64,000 nt of DNA from Lachnoclostridium sp. UBA2905 (GTDB taxonomy: Bacteria > Bacillota > Clostridia > Lachnospirales > Lachnospiraceae). Below are positions 45,455 through 55,235 of this stretch, one piece after another. Each line of letters starts with the position of its first letter. Positions within the stretch are counted from its first letter, which is position 1. The stretch is from the NCBI GenBank assembly GCA_002349525.1, contig DEDL01000035.1, positions 14,973 through 78,972 on the forward strand, given 5' to 3'. The notes under the pieces were generated by a model. It had not been told where the DNA came from, did no database searches, and worked only from the letters and a program-made list of their open reading frames with translations. The position numbers were made by a program, and so were the translations under genes.

Positions 45455-47983
45455 ATGTTAAAACATTTATATAGATTTCTTGGCCTTGTGATTATATTCG
45501 CGGGAGCATTATTTTTGTTTGGCCATAATATAGAAGTTATGCAGATGAATGTGTCCAATGAAAAGGTTGATAATACCGGAGAGACACTTCCTATAATCAG
45601 TCTGGCATCCTATGGAACATCGGCAAACAGACTGTTTGGATATACCAACAATGCACCTGCAGGCAGCGTCAGGGAGTCCATAACTGTTGTTGGAAAAGAT
45701 AAAATAGTAGACGTTATTATAAATGAGTACCTTACCAAAGTGAACAGACTTAATTTTGAAATACGTGATGTAAGTGATGAGTCACTTCTTGATTCGGGCT
45801 CAATTACGGCTTTCTCTGACAGTGATGGTATGAAAAAAGCAAGAATTAAGCTTGAAACCAATTTTAATGCCAGTACAGAGTATGCCCTTAAGATAACACT
45901 TGTTACAGATGTAAGTAAAAAGATCAATTACTATACCAGAATTAAGTATTATGAGACTGAGTGCTATCTTAAGGAGAAGATTGATTTTGCCCTTGCAATC
46001 CATAATATGACTATGAAAAAGGATGAAGGGCTTGCATCTTATCTTGAGCCGGATGCTTCAGCAGATAATTCAAGCTATGCGCATGTAAATATTAATTCCA
46101 GTTTTGAAAACGTGACATGGGGCCAGTTAAAGCCAAAAGAGATAACAGCGGTGTTGCCTACTGTCAGGGAAATAAATGTTGAAACGGCTGCAATATCCCT
46201 TGATTATTACATTACAATGGACACGGATATTGGAACCGAAACCTATTATGTAAATGAATTTTACAGGGTCAAGCATACCGAGGACAGAATGTTTCTTTTG
46301 TGTTTTGAAAGAAATGTTGATGCCCAGTTTGATGCTGCTCTTGCAAGTGTGAACAAGAACGAACTTAAATTTGGTATTATGCCAGATTCGGAGGACGTTC
46401 AGCTTGTAGCAAATGATACAGCTGCCAAGGTCGCATTTTCACGAAATGGTAATGTGTATATGTATGATATGACTGAGAATAAAATATACACAATTTACGA
46501 GGAGTATGTTAATACCGATAATTATGATCACGAGCTCTACAGACAGCAGGATGCCCATATAATATCCGTTGACGAAGAAGGAAATGTGTGTTTTGTTGTC
46601 TATGGATATATTGCCCATGGAGATTATGAAGGCAAGGTGGCAGTTCTTTTATACAAATATGTAAAATCGGAAAATGCTGTTGATGAGCTTTTGTATGTAC
46701 CATTCCAGAAAACCTATCAGGTGCTTAAGGAGAACTTTGAAGAATACAGTTATCTTAGTAGTGGAGATGTATATTACTTTGCAATAGATGATAAAATCTA
46801 TTCATATAATCTGGTTTCCAAAAAGCTTGTTGAAATAGCTGATGAAATCGATGAGAATAATTTTACCATCATATCAGATGCCAATACTTATGTCTGGGAA
46901 AGTGACAGAGTTAATGGTGCTGCTACAAAGATATGTATAATGAATCTTGAAAGCGGAGATATAAAGACTGTTGAAGCAGGAGAGGGCAATTTTGTAAGGC
47001 TTTCCGGCGTTATGGGTACAAATGTTGTGTACGGTACAGGTAAAGTCAGCGATATAAACATAGGTGCTGATGGAAGTGTTATGTATCCTATGGTGAAGGT
47101 GGATGTCCTGAATAAGGATTTCCAGATCATCAAATCCTATCAAAAGAAGAAAATATATATTACAGATGCTATTGTTAATGGCAATTCCCTCTTACTAAAG
47201 CGTGTTAAAAAGCAGGGAGGTTCATTTGTTAAAAAGTCAGATGATAATATACTTAACAGAATGAATGAAGTGAAATTAAGTGCACAGATAACAACAAGAG
47301 TAACTGACAAGATGCTTACAGAAAAATATCTGTCACTTCCACAGGGCTTTAATATGCAGGCTGCACCGGCACTTTTAGAGGCGAAAATATTTGTGCTTAA
47401 GGAAGAAAAGGCCTTGTATATTGATGACAGTGTTAATTCACTGAAGTTCTATGTATTCGCAAAGGGGCAGATAAAGAATTCATTTAAAGATCCTGCCAGG
47501 GCTGTTGTATATGCAGACAGTGAACAGGGAGTTGTTATTGATAGTGAAAACCAGGTGGTATGGGAACGTGGAGGAAGATTTTTAAGTAGTGCCGTTGCAG
47601 GACTTGATACTGTAAAGGTTAAGAAAAATGAGTCCTCTGTCTACACCTGTGCATATATGATGCTGAAGACCGCAGGGGCTAATGTTGATATGAAGGATAT
47701 CACAAAAAGCAGTGAACCGGTTATGAATCTGCTTGGACAATATATTGCAGAGCCGGTTAACCTTTCAGGCTGTACATTTGATGAGGTGCTTTATTTTGTA
47801 AGTGGTAAGAAGCCGGTTGTAGGAATGAAGGATGCATACAACGCTGTTGTAATAGTATCCTATACAACAACATCTGTCACAATATATGACCCTTCTACAG
47901 GAAAGTACAGCACAATTTCTCATAGTGCAGCCGACAGTATGTTTAGCAGTGCGGGCAATATATTTTTCAGTTACGTGAAATAG
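45455..47983 (+). CDS. Large extracytoplasmic protein with a degenerate C39-like C-terminal domain
   Basis: 842 residues, family not named. A membrane anchor (about 8-27) is followed by a long beta-rich extracytoplasmic part; residues about 300-560 have repeated strands of the NVYMYDMTENKIYTI / KIYSYNLVSKKLVEI type, suggesting a beta-propeller-like fold. The last about 115 residues look like a papain-like C39 domain: SVYTCAYMMLKTAGA carries a Cys (about 732), then VGMKDAYNAVVIVSY, where the expected His is Asn, and IYDPSTGKY. Catalysis is therefore doubtful; it may bind peptides. It is followed 42 bases later by a methyltransferase gene. Start at 45455 after AAAGGAAC. Confidence 0.7.
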   Translation: MLKHLYRFLGLVIIFAGALFLFGHNIEVMQMNVSNEKVDNTGETLPIISLASYGTSANRLFGYTNNAPAGSVRESITVVGKDKIVDVIINEYLTKVNRLNFEIRDVSDESLLDSGSITAFSDSDGMKKARIKLETNFNASTEYALKITLVTDVSKKINYYTRIKYYETECYLKEKIDFALAIHNMTMKKDEGLASYLEPDASADNSSYAHVNINSSFENVTWGQLKPKEITAVLPTVREINVETAAISLDYYITMDTDIGTETYYVNEFYRVKHTEDRMFLLCFERNVDAQFDAALASVNKNELKFGIMPDSEDVQLVANDTAAKVAFSRNGNVYMYDMTENKIYTIYEEYVNTDNYDHELYRQQDAHIISVDEEGNVCFVVYGYIAHGDYEGKVAVLLYKYVKSENAVDELLYVPFQKTYQVLKENFEEYSYLSSGDVYYFAIDDKIYSYNLVSKKLVEIADEIDENNFTIISDANTYVWESDRVNGAATKICIMNLESGDIKTVEAGEGNFVRLSGVMGTNVVYGTGKVSDINIGADGSVMYPMVKVDVLNKDFQIIKSYQKKKIYITDAIVNGNSLLLKRVKKQGGSFVKKSDDNILNRMNEVKLSAQITTRVTDKMLTEKYLSLPQGFNMQAAPALLEAKIFVLKEEKALYIDDSVNSLKFYVFAKGQIKNSFKDPARAVVYADSEQGVVIDSENQVVWERGGRFLSSAVAGLDTVKVKKNESSVYTCAYMMLKTAGANVDMKDITKSSEPVMNLLGQYIAEPVNLSGCTFDEVLYFVSGKKPVVGMKDAYNAVVIVSYTTTSVTIYDPSTGKYSTISHSAADSMFSSAGNIFFSYVK

Positions 47984-48025
47984 GGAAGCTAAAAGAGGAA
48001 CATTTAAAATAAATGGAGGATATTT

Positions 48026-49414
48026 ATGGACTTACCTAAAAGTTTTTGCGATAAAATGGAAAATCTCTTAGGAGACGAATTTGAGGATTTTCTTGCAAGC
48101 TACGATAATGTGAGAATGTATGGATTACGTGTCAATACTTCGAAAATTTCAAATGAGGAATTTGAAAAAATTGTACCTTTTGAGGTGAAGAAGATTCCAT
48201 GGATTCCAAATGGTTATTTTTATGATGGGGCAAAGGTCTCACCGGCCAAGCATCCTTTTTATCATGCAGGCCTGTATTATCTTCAGGAGCCAAGTGCCAT
48301 GACACCGGCAAGCAGGCTGGAGATAAATCCTGATGATGCAGTTCTTGATTTGTGTGCTGCACCTGGAGGAAAAGCCACAGAACTGGGAGTAAAATTAGAT
48401 GGAACCGGGGTCCTGGTAGCTAATGATATTAGTAATTCAAGGGCAAAAGCTCTTCTTAAAAACATAGAATTATTTGGAATAAGAAATCCTTTTATAGTAA
48501 ATGAGCCACCTGCAAGACTGGCAGATTATTTTGAAAACTTTTTTGACAAAATTCTTATGGATGCACCCTGTTCAGGAGAAGGAATGTTCAGAAAAGAGCC
48601 GGCAGTTATGAAAAGTTATCTTTCTAATGGCGTATCATTTTACGCAAAACTCCAGAAAGAAATTTTAGTTCCTGCAATTAAGATGTTAAAACCGGGTGGA
48701 AAGCTTTTGTATTCCACATGTACATTTTCACCAGAGGAGGATGAGCAGGCTATAGATTTTGCCATTAGTGAGTGTCCTGAGCTTAAGATTATTGATATAG
48801 AATGGTATGACAAATTTGAACATGGACGTCCGGAGTGGGGCTCAGGCAATCCTGATCTTGCAAAATGTGTAAGAATATGGCCACACAAAATGAACGGTGA
48901 AGGACATTTTGTGGCTCTTATGCAAAAAGAAGGGGTTTCGGATGCAGGTAAAGAGCTTTCCTATAAGAGCAAAAAGCAGAGTAAGTCTTTACATAAGCAG
49001 CTTGAGTATTTTTATGAGTTTGCAAAGGATCTTTCATGGGAGCTTGATGAAACAAGACTTGAACTTCAGGGTGAAAGATTATTTTATATGCCTGAAAAAA
49101 TATCAGGTTTAAAGGGAATGAGATTTTTGAGAAATGGTCTTTATCTTGGAGACTGTCTCAATAAAAGATTCGAACCAAGCCAGGCACTTGCAATGGCAAT
49201 AAAGAAAGGCGAATATAAAAAGGTCATTTCTCTTTCAAAGGATGATGAAAGAATAATCAGATATCTTAAGGGAGAAACCATAATATTTGAAGCAGGAGAG
49301 GTTTCAGGTAAAGGCTTTATGCTTTTGTGTGTTGAGGGCTATCCTCTTGGCTGGGGTAAACTTAATAACGGCACATTTAAGAACAAATATCATCCGGGAT
49401 GGCGCCTTATGTAA
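48026..49414 (+). CDS. RsmF-like rRNA (cytosine-C5) methyltransferase
   Basis: SAM-dependent NOL1/NOP2/Sun-family enzyme, 462 residues. Motif I LDLCAAPGGKATELG (108-122), catalytic pair DAPCSGEGMF (Cys182) and YSTCTFSPEED (Cys232). The C-terminal part (about 320-462) has the RsmF-type extension with a PUA-like end (GYPLGWGKLNNGTFKNKYHPG). Substrate is likely a 16S or 23S rRNA cytosine; which one is not certain. Confidence 0.93.
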   Translation: MDLPKSFCDKMENLLGDEFEDFLASYDNVRMYGLRVNTSKISNEEFEKIVPFEVKKIPWIPNGYFYDGAKVSPAKHPFYHAGLYYLQEPSAMTPASRLEINPDDAVLDLCAAPGGKATELGVKLDGTGVLVANDISNSRAKALLKNIELFGIRNPFIVNEPPARLADYFENFFDKILMDAPCSGEGMFRKEPAVMKSYLSNGVSFYAKLQKEILVPAIKMLKPGGKLLYSTCTFSPEEDEQAIDFAISECPELKIIDIEWYDKFEHGRPEWGSGNPDLAKCVRIWPHKMNGEGHFVALMQKEGVSDAGKELSYKSKKQSKSLHKQLEYFYEFAKDLSWELDETRLELQGERLFYMPEKISGLKGMRFLRNGLYLGDCLNKRFEPSQALAMAIKKGEYKKVISLSKDDERIIRYLKGETIIFEAGEVSGKGFMLLCVEGYPLGWGKLNNGTFKNKYHPGWRLM

Positions 49415-49497
49415 GTAACTGAATAATTAAATATATTAATACACATACTTTTCATAGTAATCTTAATCAGACTGTATCAGAATGAGGGAGGGTTATT

Positions 49498-50985
49498 ATG
49501 GAAAGTATTTTTTATAGGGATATCGAACAAAATATTATGATGATACAGAAGGCGCTTCCTGTTGGAAAGAGCTTTGATATTATAACGAGAGAAATATATA
49601 TTGGTGGAACAAAGGCTTATTTTATAAGCATCAATGGAATGTATAACAATGAAGTGATGCAGCTTATTTTGTCTGATCTTCAAAGAGAGGCAGTGGGTAA
49701 TGATGAAAATAAGTCGTCCGCCAATTCATTTGGAATAGAGGATTTACAGGCCTATCTTAAAAACAGGGTGAGCTTTGGACAGGTTTTGCTGACAAAGAGT
49801 TTAGAGGAGGTAGTTAAAAATGTTGTAAGCGGTCCATCAGCAATTATAGTAGATGGTTTCAGGGAGGCAGTTGTTCTTGATCTTAGAAAGTACCCGGGAA
49901 GAAGTATCAGCGAGCCTGAAAATGAGAAGGTTCTTAAGGGTGCAAAGGATGGTTTTGTGGAAACCATGCTCTTTAATGCCAATATGATAAGACGTCGCAT
50001 TCGTAATCCGAGGCTTACATTTGAGATGATGTCAGTGGGAGAGGACAGCAAAACAGATGTTGCCCTTGCGTATATTGGGGGTATTGCAAAAAATGAACTG
50101 GTGGATACCATAAGGACTAAAATTGCAGATATAAAAGCAGACAGTCTGACGCTTGGATCAAAAAGTCTTGAAGAACTGCTGGTTAAAAAGAGACTATGGA
50201 ATCCAATGCCATCATTTCGCGTAACAGAGAGACCGGACGTGGCCTGCAGTTATCTTTTTGAGGGCTATGTGATAATAATTGTGGATAATACTCCATCTGT
50301 AATAGTACTGCCGGGCAATGTTTTCCAGTTTTCACAGAGCCCGGAGGATTATTACAGAAATCCCATTACAGGCAATCTATTTAGAATGCTGCGTTTCGCA
50401 AGTATTTTAATAAGTGTTTACCTTCTGCCGGTTTATATGCTGCTTAATGCCTACATGCCGGACATTATGGAAAAATTAAATTTTTTATCAGGCAATGCAG
50501 GAAGGGAGCCGTTTGAAAGTGTGGTAAGACTTATTTGCTATGTTTTGTTTGCTGAATTTGGACTTGATATGCTTGAATACAGTGCATCACATATTCCTGA
50601 AAATCTTGTAACCCCTGTATCTATTGTAGGTGGTGTTGTAATAGGAGAGATGGCTGTTAATATGAAGTGGTTTTCTGAGGAGGTTCTTTTTTATGCGGCA
50701 ATAACCCTGCTTACAACCTTTGTTATAAGTAACAGTGAATTCAGTGATGCGTTAAGAATATTCCGCATTCTGCTTATATTAATGACAGGATTCTTCGGAA
50801 TATGGGGACTGGTATTTGGTACTGCACTGATAATCCTTTCTGTTGTGACGACACCTACAATTGGATCAAAAAGTTATATCTGGCCCCTTGTTCCACTGGA
50901 TATACAGTCCCTGTATGCGCTTATATTCAGAAAAACGATGTCAAATTCCCAACCGGATACCAGAAAGGGGAATAAGACACCGTAA
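49498..50985 (+). CDS. spoVAF: GerA-type spore protein, SpoVAF-like
   Basis: 495 residues of the GerA family (PF03323): a soluble N-terminal domain (about 1-290) with VSGPSAIIVDG and PRLTFEMMSVGEDSKTDVAL, then four to five membrane helices (about 300-470) with NLVTPVSIVGGVVIGE. Length and sequence type match SpoVAF rather than germinant-receptor A subunits, and no gerB/gerC genes follow. It sits in the inner membrane of the spore and is thought to join germination. A good marker of an endospore former. Confidence 0.88.
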   Translation: MESIFYRDIEQNIMMIQKALPVGKSFDIITREIYIGGTKAYFISINGMYNNEVMQLILSDLQREAVGNDENKSSANSFGIEDLQAYLKNRVSFGQVLLTKSLEEVVKNVVSGPSAIIVDGFREAVVLDLRKYPGRSISEPENEKVLKGAKDGFVETMLFNANMIRRRIRNPRLTFEMMSVGEDSKTDVALAYIGGIAKNELVDTIRTKIADIKADSLTLGSKSLEELLVKKRLWNPMPSFRVTERPDVACSYLFEGYVIIIVDNTPSVIVLPGNVFQFSQSPEDYYRNPITGNLFRMLRFASILISVYLLPVYMLLNAYMPDIMEKLNFLSGNAGREPFESVVRLICYVLFAEFGLDMLEYSASHIPENLVTPVSIVGGVVIGEMAVNMKWFSEEVLFYAAITLLTTFVISNSEFSDALRIFRILLILMTGFFGIWGLVFGTALIILSVVTTPTIGSKSYIWPLVPLDIQSLYALIFRKTMSNSQPDTRKGNKTP

Positions 50986-51011
50986 GTGTATGATAATTCA
51001 AATAGTAGGAC

Positions 51012-52214
51012 TTATGACTGGGTATTTCTCATATTCATAAGTTCATCAAGAATGATATCTGCTGCCTTTGTTTTGCTCATAAGAGGCAGGGATTTTTCGG
51101 ATTCACTTGTAATGAGGGTGATACGGTTTGTTTCATGACCAAAACCTGCGCCCTCATCTTTTATACTGTTGGCAGCTATCATATCTGCATTCTTTTTTGT
51201 AAGCTTTGCTCTGGAATTTTCAATAACATTTTCCGTCTCCATTGAAAATCCACATATAAGCTGACCATCTTTTTTATGCTCACCAAGATATTTTAATATA
51301 TCATTAGTCCTTTCAAGCATAAGAGATGCTTCACCTTCAGATTTCTTGATTTTTTCGGATTGGATAACTGCAGGTCTGTAGTCAGCAACAGCGGCACATT
51401 TAATGATTATGTCGCATGCATCGCTGATTTTTGTGACTTCCCTATACATATCATTTGCAGATTCAATATTAACTACATTGCAGTGGGAAGGTGGAGCAAT
51501 ATTTACAGGACCACTTACAAGTGTGACATTTGCACCACGAAGTGTAGCCATGCGGGCAATTGCATAGCCCATTTTTCCAGTAGAATGATTGGTGATAAAG
51601 CGCACCGGATCAATGGCTTCTCTTGTCGGACCGGCTGTAACAAGTACATTTATTCCAACCATGTCTTTCTCCTTTGCTATGTGGTAAATGATGTTATCCA
51701 CAAGTACATCCTCTGAAGGAAGTTTTCCTGCTCCACTTGTACCACAGGCAAGGCGGCCACAGTCTGGCTCAATAATGTGATAACCATATTCCTTCAGGGT
51801 GTTTAGATTTCTCTGCACAATAGGGTTTTCATACATGTTTGTATTCATTGCAGGAGATAGGAGAACAGGACATTTTGCGGCCATAACTGTTGTAGAAAGC
51901 ATATCATCGGCTATTCCACAGGCAATTTTCCCGATAATGTTAGCTGAAGCCGGTGCAATTAAAAATAAGTCAGCTTTAGCAGCAAGAGATACGTGCTCAA
52001 CATTAAATTCAAAATTTCTGTCAAATGTATCTACCAGACATTTGTGACCTGTTAAGGTTTCAAATGCAATAGGGTTTATAAAATTAGTTGCATTTTTGGT
52101 CATTATGACATGTACGTCGGCATTAAGCTTAACTAACATGCTGGCAACATTGGCCATTTTATAGGCAGCTATACTTCCTGTTACTCCAAGGACAAGGGTT
52201 TTTTCCGTTAACAT
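51012..52214 (-). CDS. coaBC: CoaBC, phosphopantothenate-cysteine ligase / PPC decarboxylase
   Basis: Bifunctional coenzyme A enzyme, 400 residues. CoaC half (about 1-185): flavin-binding GVTGSIAAYK, the active His in VEHVSLAAKADL, PAMNTNMYENP and Cys in GRLACGTSGAGKL. CoaB half: VTAGPTREAIDPVRFITNHS and KMGYAIA. The start at 52214 stands after GGAGG; the longer reading runs into panD. Last gene of panB-panC-panD-coaBC. Confidence 0.97.
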   Translation of the reverse strand: MLTEKTLVLGVTGSIAAYKMANVASMLVKLNADVHVIMTKNATNFINPIAFETLTGHKCLVDTFDRNFEFNVEHVSLAAKADLFLIAPASANIIGKIACGIADDMLSTTVMAAKCPVLLSPAMNTNMYENPIVQRNLNTLKEYGYHIIEPDCGRLACGTSGAGKLPSEDVLVDNIIYHIAKEKDMVGINVLVTAGPTREAIDPVRFITNHSTGKMGYAIARMATLRGANVTLVSGPVNIAPPSHCNVVNIESANDMYREVTKISDACDIIIKCAAVADYRPAVIQSEKIKKSEGEASLMLERTNDILKYLGEHKKDGQLICGFSMETENVIENSRAKLTKKNADMIAANSIKDEGAGFGHETNRITLITSESEKSLPLMSKTKAADIILDELMNMRNTQS

Positions 52215-52227
52215 AGGCTCCTCCAAT

Positions 52228-52617
52228 CTAGATATCCCCAAGTGCGCCATGTTTTTCATAAGAGGCAATACTTGTTATATGATTATTTTCATCAACAAAT
52301 ACAACCTTTGGCTTATGACTGTCTGCTTCTTCAGGTGTAAGATTACAATAGCTCATAATTATTACGTGATCTCCAGGAAGAACACATCTTGCGGCGGCAC
52401 CATTAAGGCAGATCATTCCTGAATGTGGTTCTCCGGCTATTGTATAGGTTTCAAGGCGATTTCCATTCTCTACGTCTACAACCTGAACATATTCGTATTC
52501 GCGTATACCTGCTGCCTCCATAAGAACTGGATCAACAGTTATGCTTCCTACGTAATTAACTTTAGCTTCTACTACAAGGGCGCGGTGAATTTTTCCGCTT
52601 AACATTGTTATTGTCAT
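52228..52617 (-). CDS. panD: Aspartate 1-decarboxylase
   Basis: Makes beta-alanine for pantothenate. 129 residues; self-cleavage occurs between Gly24 and Ser25 ([10 protein letters not shown]), giving the pyruvoyl group. The numbering matches the E. coli enzyme. The start follows AAAGGAAAG, and the next gene, coaBC, begins 13 bases after its stop. Confidence 0.97.
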   Translation of the reverse strand: MTITMLSGKIHRALVVEAKVNYVGSITVDPVLMEAAGIREYEYVQVVDVENGNRLETYTIAGEPHSGMICLNGAAARCVLPGDHVIIMSYCNLTPEEADSHKPKVVFVDENNHITSIASYEKHGALGDI

Positions 52618-52678
52618 GTGTCTTTCCTTTCAAATTTATTTGTAAACATTTAAGTCAAACGCACGCAAGATCTGGTGA

Positions 52679-52738
52679 GTGATTTTTGTCGGCGTGATTT
52701 TTGACAGCGTGATTTTTGGCAGTGTGATTTTTGTTAGC
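52679..52738. repeat. 15 bp tandem repeat, four units, in the panC-panD spacer
   Basis: Units gtgatttttgtcggc, gtgatttttgacagc, gtgatttttggcagt and gtgatttttgttagc. On the minus strand each reads as aaaatcac, the same word that follows the hairpin of the R1 module, so the array may be an amplified part of R1. Confidence 0.8.
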
Positions 52739-52770
52739 GTAAGCTGACATATTCTTCTTGGAATCACTGC
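52731..52770 (-). repeat. R1 dispersed repeat module, copy 2 (first half)
   Basis: Read on the minus strand: gtgattccaagaagaatat, then the hairpin gtcagcttacgctaac. It matches copy 1 (17690) in 30 or so of 36 positions. It is joined to the 15 bp array. Confidence 0.65.
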
Positions 52771-52822
52771 ACCATACACTCCGTTTCAGTGGCTGCAAAA
52801 CAATTGTCTGCCAGATAATGTG

Positions 52823-52908
52823 CACTCTCCCAGAGCGTTTATCTCAGTGGGAGAGTGTACTTCCACTGAGAAAGATTTGTTATTACTCACCACTTGTAGA
52901 AGCGGGAG
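52823..52908 (-). repeat. R2 dispersed repeat module, copy B, overlapping the panC 3' end
   Basis: On the minus strand: gcttctacaagtggtgag, then taataacaaatctttctcag, then a stem cagtggaagtac...cccactg. Two overlapping stems (cactctccca / tgggagagtg and tctcagtgg / ccactgaga) are mutually exclusive. The last codons and the stop of panC are inside the repeat. Confidence 0.8.
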
Positions 52909-53755
52909 TATTCTCGATTGAGATAAAGTTATCAATAAGACGTGTTTTACCAATCTTTACTGCTATGGCACAAAGAACTGAGCCCTCTATCGTATCAATA
53001 TTTTTCATTGTATCCATATTAACCATTTCAACGTAATCAATTACAGCAAGAGGTTCGCTGTTAATAATTTCTTTCATGCGGGCAACTACTGCATTGGCAT
53101 CAGTTTCACCATTTTCAACCATTTCTTTTCCGGCGAATATTGATTTTGAAAGAATAAGGGCTGCTTTTCTTTCCTCTGTATTAAGATAAGTGTTTCTTGA
53201 GCTTTTTGCAAGTCCGTCCTCTTCCCTTATAATAGGACAGCCTACTATTTCCAATGGGAAATTCAAATCCTTAACCATTCTTCTTATTATGGCTAACTGC
53301 TGGGCATCTTTTTCACCAAAATAAGCCCTGTCAGGTGTAACAATATTGAAAAGCTTACTTACAACAGTGCAGACTCCCTTAAAGTGAATTGGTCTTGATT
53401 TGCCACAAAGGGCATCGCTAAGGCCTGTTATATTAACGTAAGAGCAGAATCTATCTGGATACATCTCTTCAGGTTCAGGGTTAAATATGAGGTCAGCACC
53501 AGTAGCTTCGCAGAGTGCGGCATCCTTTTTTAAATCACGTGGGTATGAAGCATAGTCTTCGTTTGGACCAAACTGAGTTGGGTTAACGAAAACACTTACT
53601 ACGGTTTTGTCATTGCCTGCAACAGAGGCTTTTATAAGACTCTGGTGTCCTTCGTGCAGGTAGCCCATTGTAGGGACAAGGCCTATGGTTTTGCCTTCTT
53701 TTTTCCAGTTGTTTATGGTTTCTCTTACTTCTTTTACTGTATGTACTATTTTCAT
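52883..53755 (-). CDS. panC: Pantothenate synthetase
   Basis: Joins pantoate and beta-alanine using ATP. 290 residues with LVPTMGYLHEGHQSLI (HIGH-like site), FVNPTQFGPNEDYASYPRD and GEKDAQQLAIIRRMV. The start at 53755 follows AGGAG; a longer reading from 53788 is not supported. The C-terminal end, ENTPASTSGE and the stop, is encoded by an R2 repeat, so the normal end was probably replaced or extended by the element. Confidence 0.97.
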   Translation of the reverse strand: MKIVHTVKEVRETINNWKKEGKTIGLVPTMGYLHEGHQSLIKASVAGNDKTVVSVFVNPTQFGPNEDYASYPRDLKKDAALCEATGADLIFNPEPEEMYPDRFCSYVNITGLSDALCGKSRPIHFKGVCTVVSKLFNIVTPDRAYFGEKDAQQLAIIRRMVKDLNFPLEIVGCPIIREEDGLAKSSRNTYLNTEERKAALILSKSIFAGKEMVENGETDANAVVARMKEIINSEPLAVIDYVEMVNMDTMKNIDTIEGSVLCAIAVKIGKTRLIDNFISIENTPASTSGE

Positions 53756-53779
53756 GGTTGCTCTCCTTTTTTTGTGTAT

Positions 53780-54003
53780 GTTGTACAAAGACCTATAGCC
53801 ATAGCAGGCGCGCTCTCGCTCCGGCTCATCGCAGTGGTTCTAAATTCACAGCTTCGATTCACTCGCTGTTCATTAAGAACCAGCGATTTCACAGGGCCTG
53901 CATATGGCAATAGTGTCTTCTGTACAACAAAATTTCAAAAACTGTTTCGCCTGGGGTTTGTATTTTGCAGTTGTACAAGGACCCATAGCCGTAGCAGGCG
54001 CGC
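53780..54003. repeat. 34 bp direct repeats flanking a 156 bp hairpin-rich spacer between panB and panC
   Basis: 53780-53813 and 53970-54003 share 30 or more of 34 positions (gttgtacaa.gacc.atagcc and .tagcaggcgcgc). Between them an inverted repeat tggttct / agaacca and a gcctgca block form further pairing. The second copy ends directly at the panB stop codon. Confidence 0.75.
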
Positions 54004-54004
54004 G

Positions 54005-54832
54005 TTAATATAATTTTTCCAGTACGTCGTCGCTTGCCTTGTATGATCTTGTTTCGTCTGGGAATGCGCCGCTATTTACTTCATTAATGTAGTCTGTAAC
54101 GGCGTCTTTTATTATTGTGCCTACATTAGCATATTGTTTTACAAATTTTGGAGTGTAGTCTGAGAACATTCCAAGCATATCCTGATATACAAGTACCTGA
54201 CCGTCGCATCCGTTGCCAGCTCCAATTCCGATTGTAGGAATTGTAAGTTTTTCAGTGATTTTTGTGGCAATTTCTGTTGGGACACATTCAAGTACAAGGG
54301 CAAATGCTCCTGCTTTTTCAACAGCGACTGCGTCATCTATAAGTTTCTTTGCTGCTTCAAGATCCCTGCCCTGAACCTTGTAGCCACCAAATGCATTGAT
54401 TGACTGTGGTGTAAGGCCAAGGTGGGCAACTACAGGTATTCCGCATTCAGTAATTGCCTTAATCTGTGGACATACCTCTTCGCCGCCTTCAAGCTTAACT
54501 GCATTTGCACGGCCTTCCTTCATAAGGCGGCCTGCATTGGTTACTGCATCATATACGGAAGCCTGATATGACATAAATGGCATATCGCATACAACCAGAG
54601 CATTTTTTGCTCCTCTTGCTACAGCAGCACTGTGATGTATCATATCTTCCATTGTTACTGACAGTGTGTCTTCATAACCAAGTATCACATTGCCAAGGGA
54701 ATCGCCTACAAGTATGCTGTTGATGCCTGCTTCGTCAAAGAGTCGGGCAGTTGAGTAATCATATGCTGTAAGCATAGTCAATTTTTCTTTATTTTCTTTG
54801 GCTTTTTTAAAAGTGGAAACTGTGTTTTTCAT
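54005..54832 (-). CDS. panB: 3-methyl-2-oxobutanoate hydroxymethyltransferase
   Basis: First committed step to pantothenate: adds a hydroxymethyl group from methylene-THF to ketoisovalerate. 275 residues; metal-binding [39 protein letters not shown] and [14 protein letters not shown] are all typical. First gene of the pan operon on the minus strand; the ribosome site is a modest AAAGG. Confidence 0.97.
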   Translation of the reverse strand: MKNTVSTFKKAKENKEKLTMLTAYDYSTARLFDEAGINSILVGDSLGNVILGYEDTLSVTMEDMIHHSAAVARGAKNALVVCDMPFMSYQASVYDAVTNAGRLMKEGRANAVKLEGGEEVCPQIKAITECGIPVVAHLGLTPQSINAFGGYKVQGRDLEAAKKLIDDAVAVEKAGAFALVLECVPTEIATKITEKLTIPTIGIGAGNGCDGQVLVYQDMLGMFSDYTPKFVKQYANVGTIIKDAVTDYINEVNSGAFPDETRSYKASDDVLEKLY

Positions 54833-55235
54833 TTTTATACCTGCCTTTCATCTGAAAATTATAAGATCTATAAATGGAAGATGGCGGAAAACACCTGTAA
54901 CGAAAACAAAAAAGAAAAATCCAGCGCAGGGATGTAATGATCAGTACAAAGTATAATATGAGCAAAATAGTCTCATTTATGGTACAATATCCGTGGTGGA
55001 TTAAACACTGTAAAAGTGTGAAATTATTAATGTTTAAGCGGTACAGCTTCTTTCGAATACCATCCACACGTTAATATAGCACTATACTTTGTGGGATGCA
55101 AGCAGAAAATTTTCCTCAGTAGAGAAGACTCCACTTTCTGCAAGTGGTGAGTAATAACAAAGCTTTCCTGGTGGGAGCAATCTTACGCTTGAACTGATCC
55201 CATAGTGACAATATGAAATGAAAGGGTTAATGTTT
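54833..55235. other. 403-base divergent gap with an R2 copy
   Basis: No gene is seen. It should hold promoters for panB (minus) and the glycosidase (plus), neither identified with confidence. An imperfect inverted repeat, catccacac / gtgggatg, lies at 55061-55098, just before the R2 module at 55125-55200. Confidence 0.5.
55125..55200 (+). repeat. R2 dispersed repeat module, copy C
   Basis: Stem ccactt-tctgc-aagtgg, core gtgagtaataacaaa (55147-55161), then a diverged second half ctggtgggagcaatcttacg. It is the only R2 copy standing in front of, not behind, its nearest gene. Confidence 0.7.
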
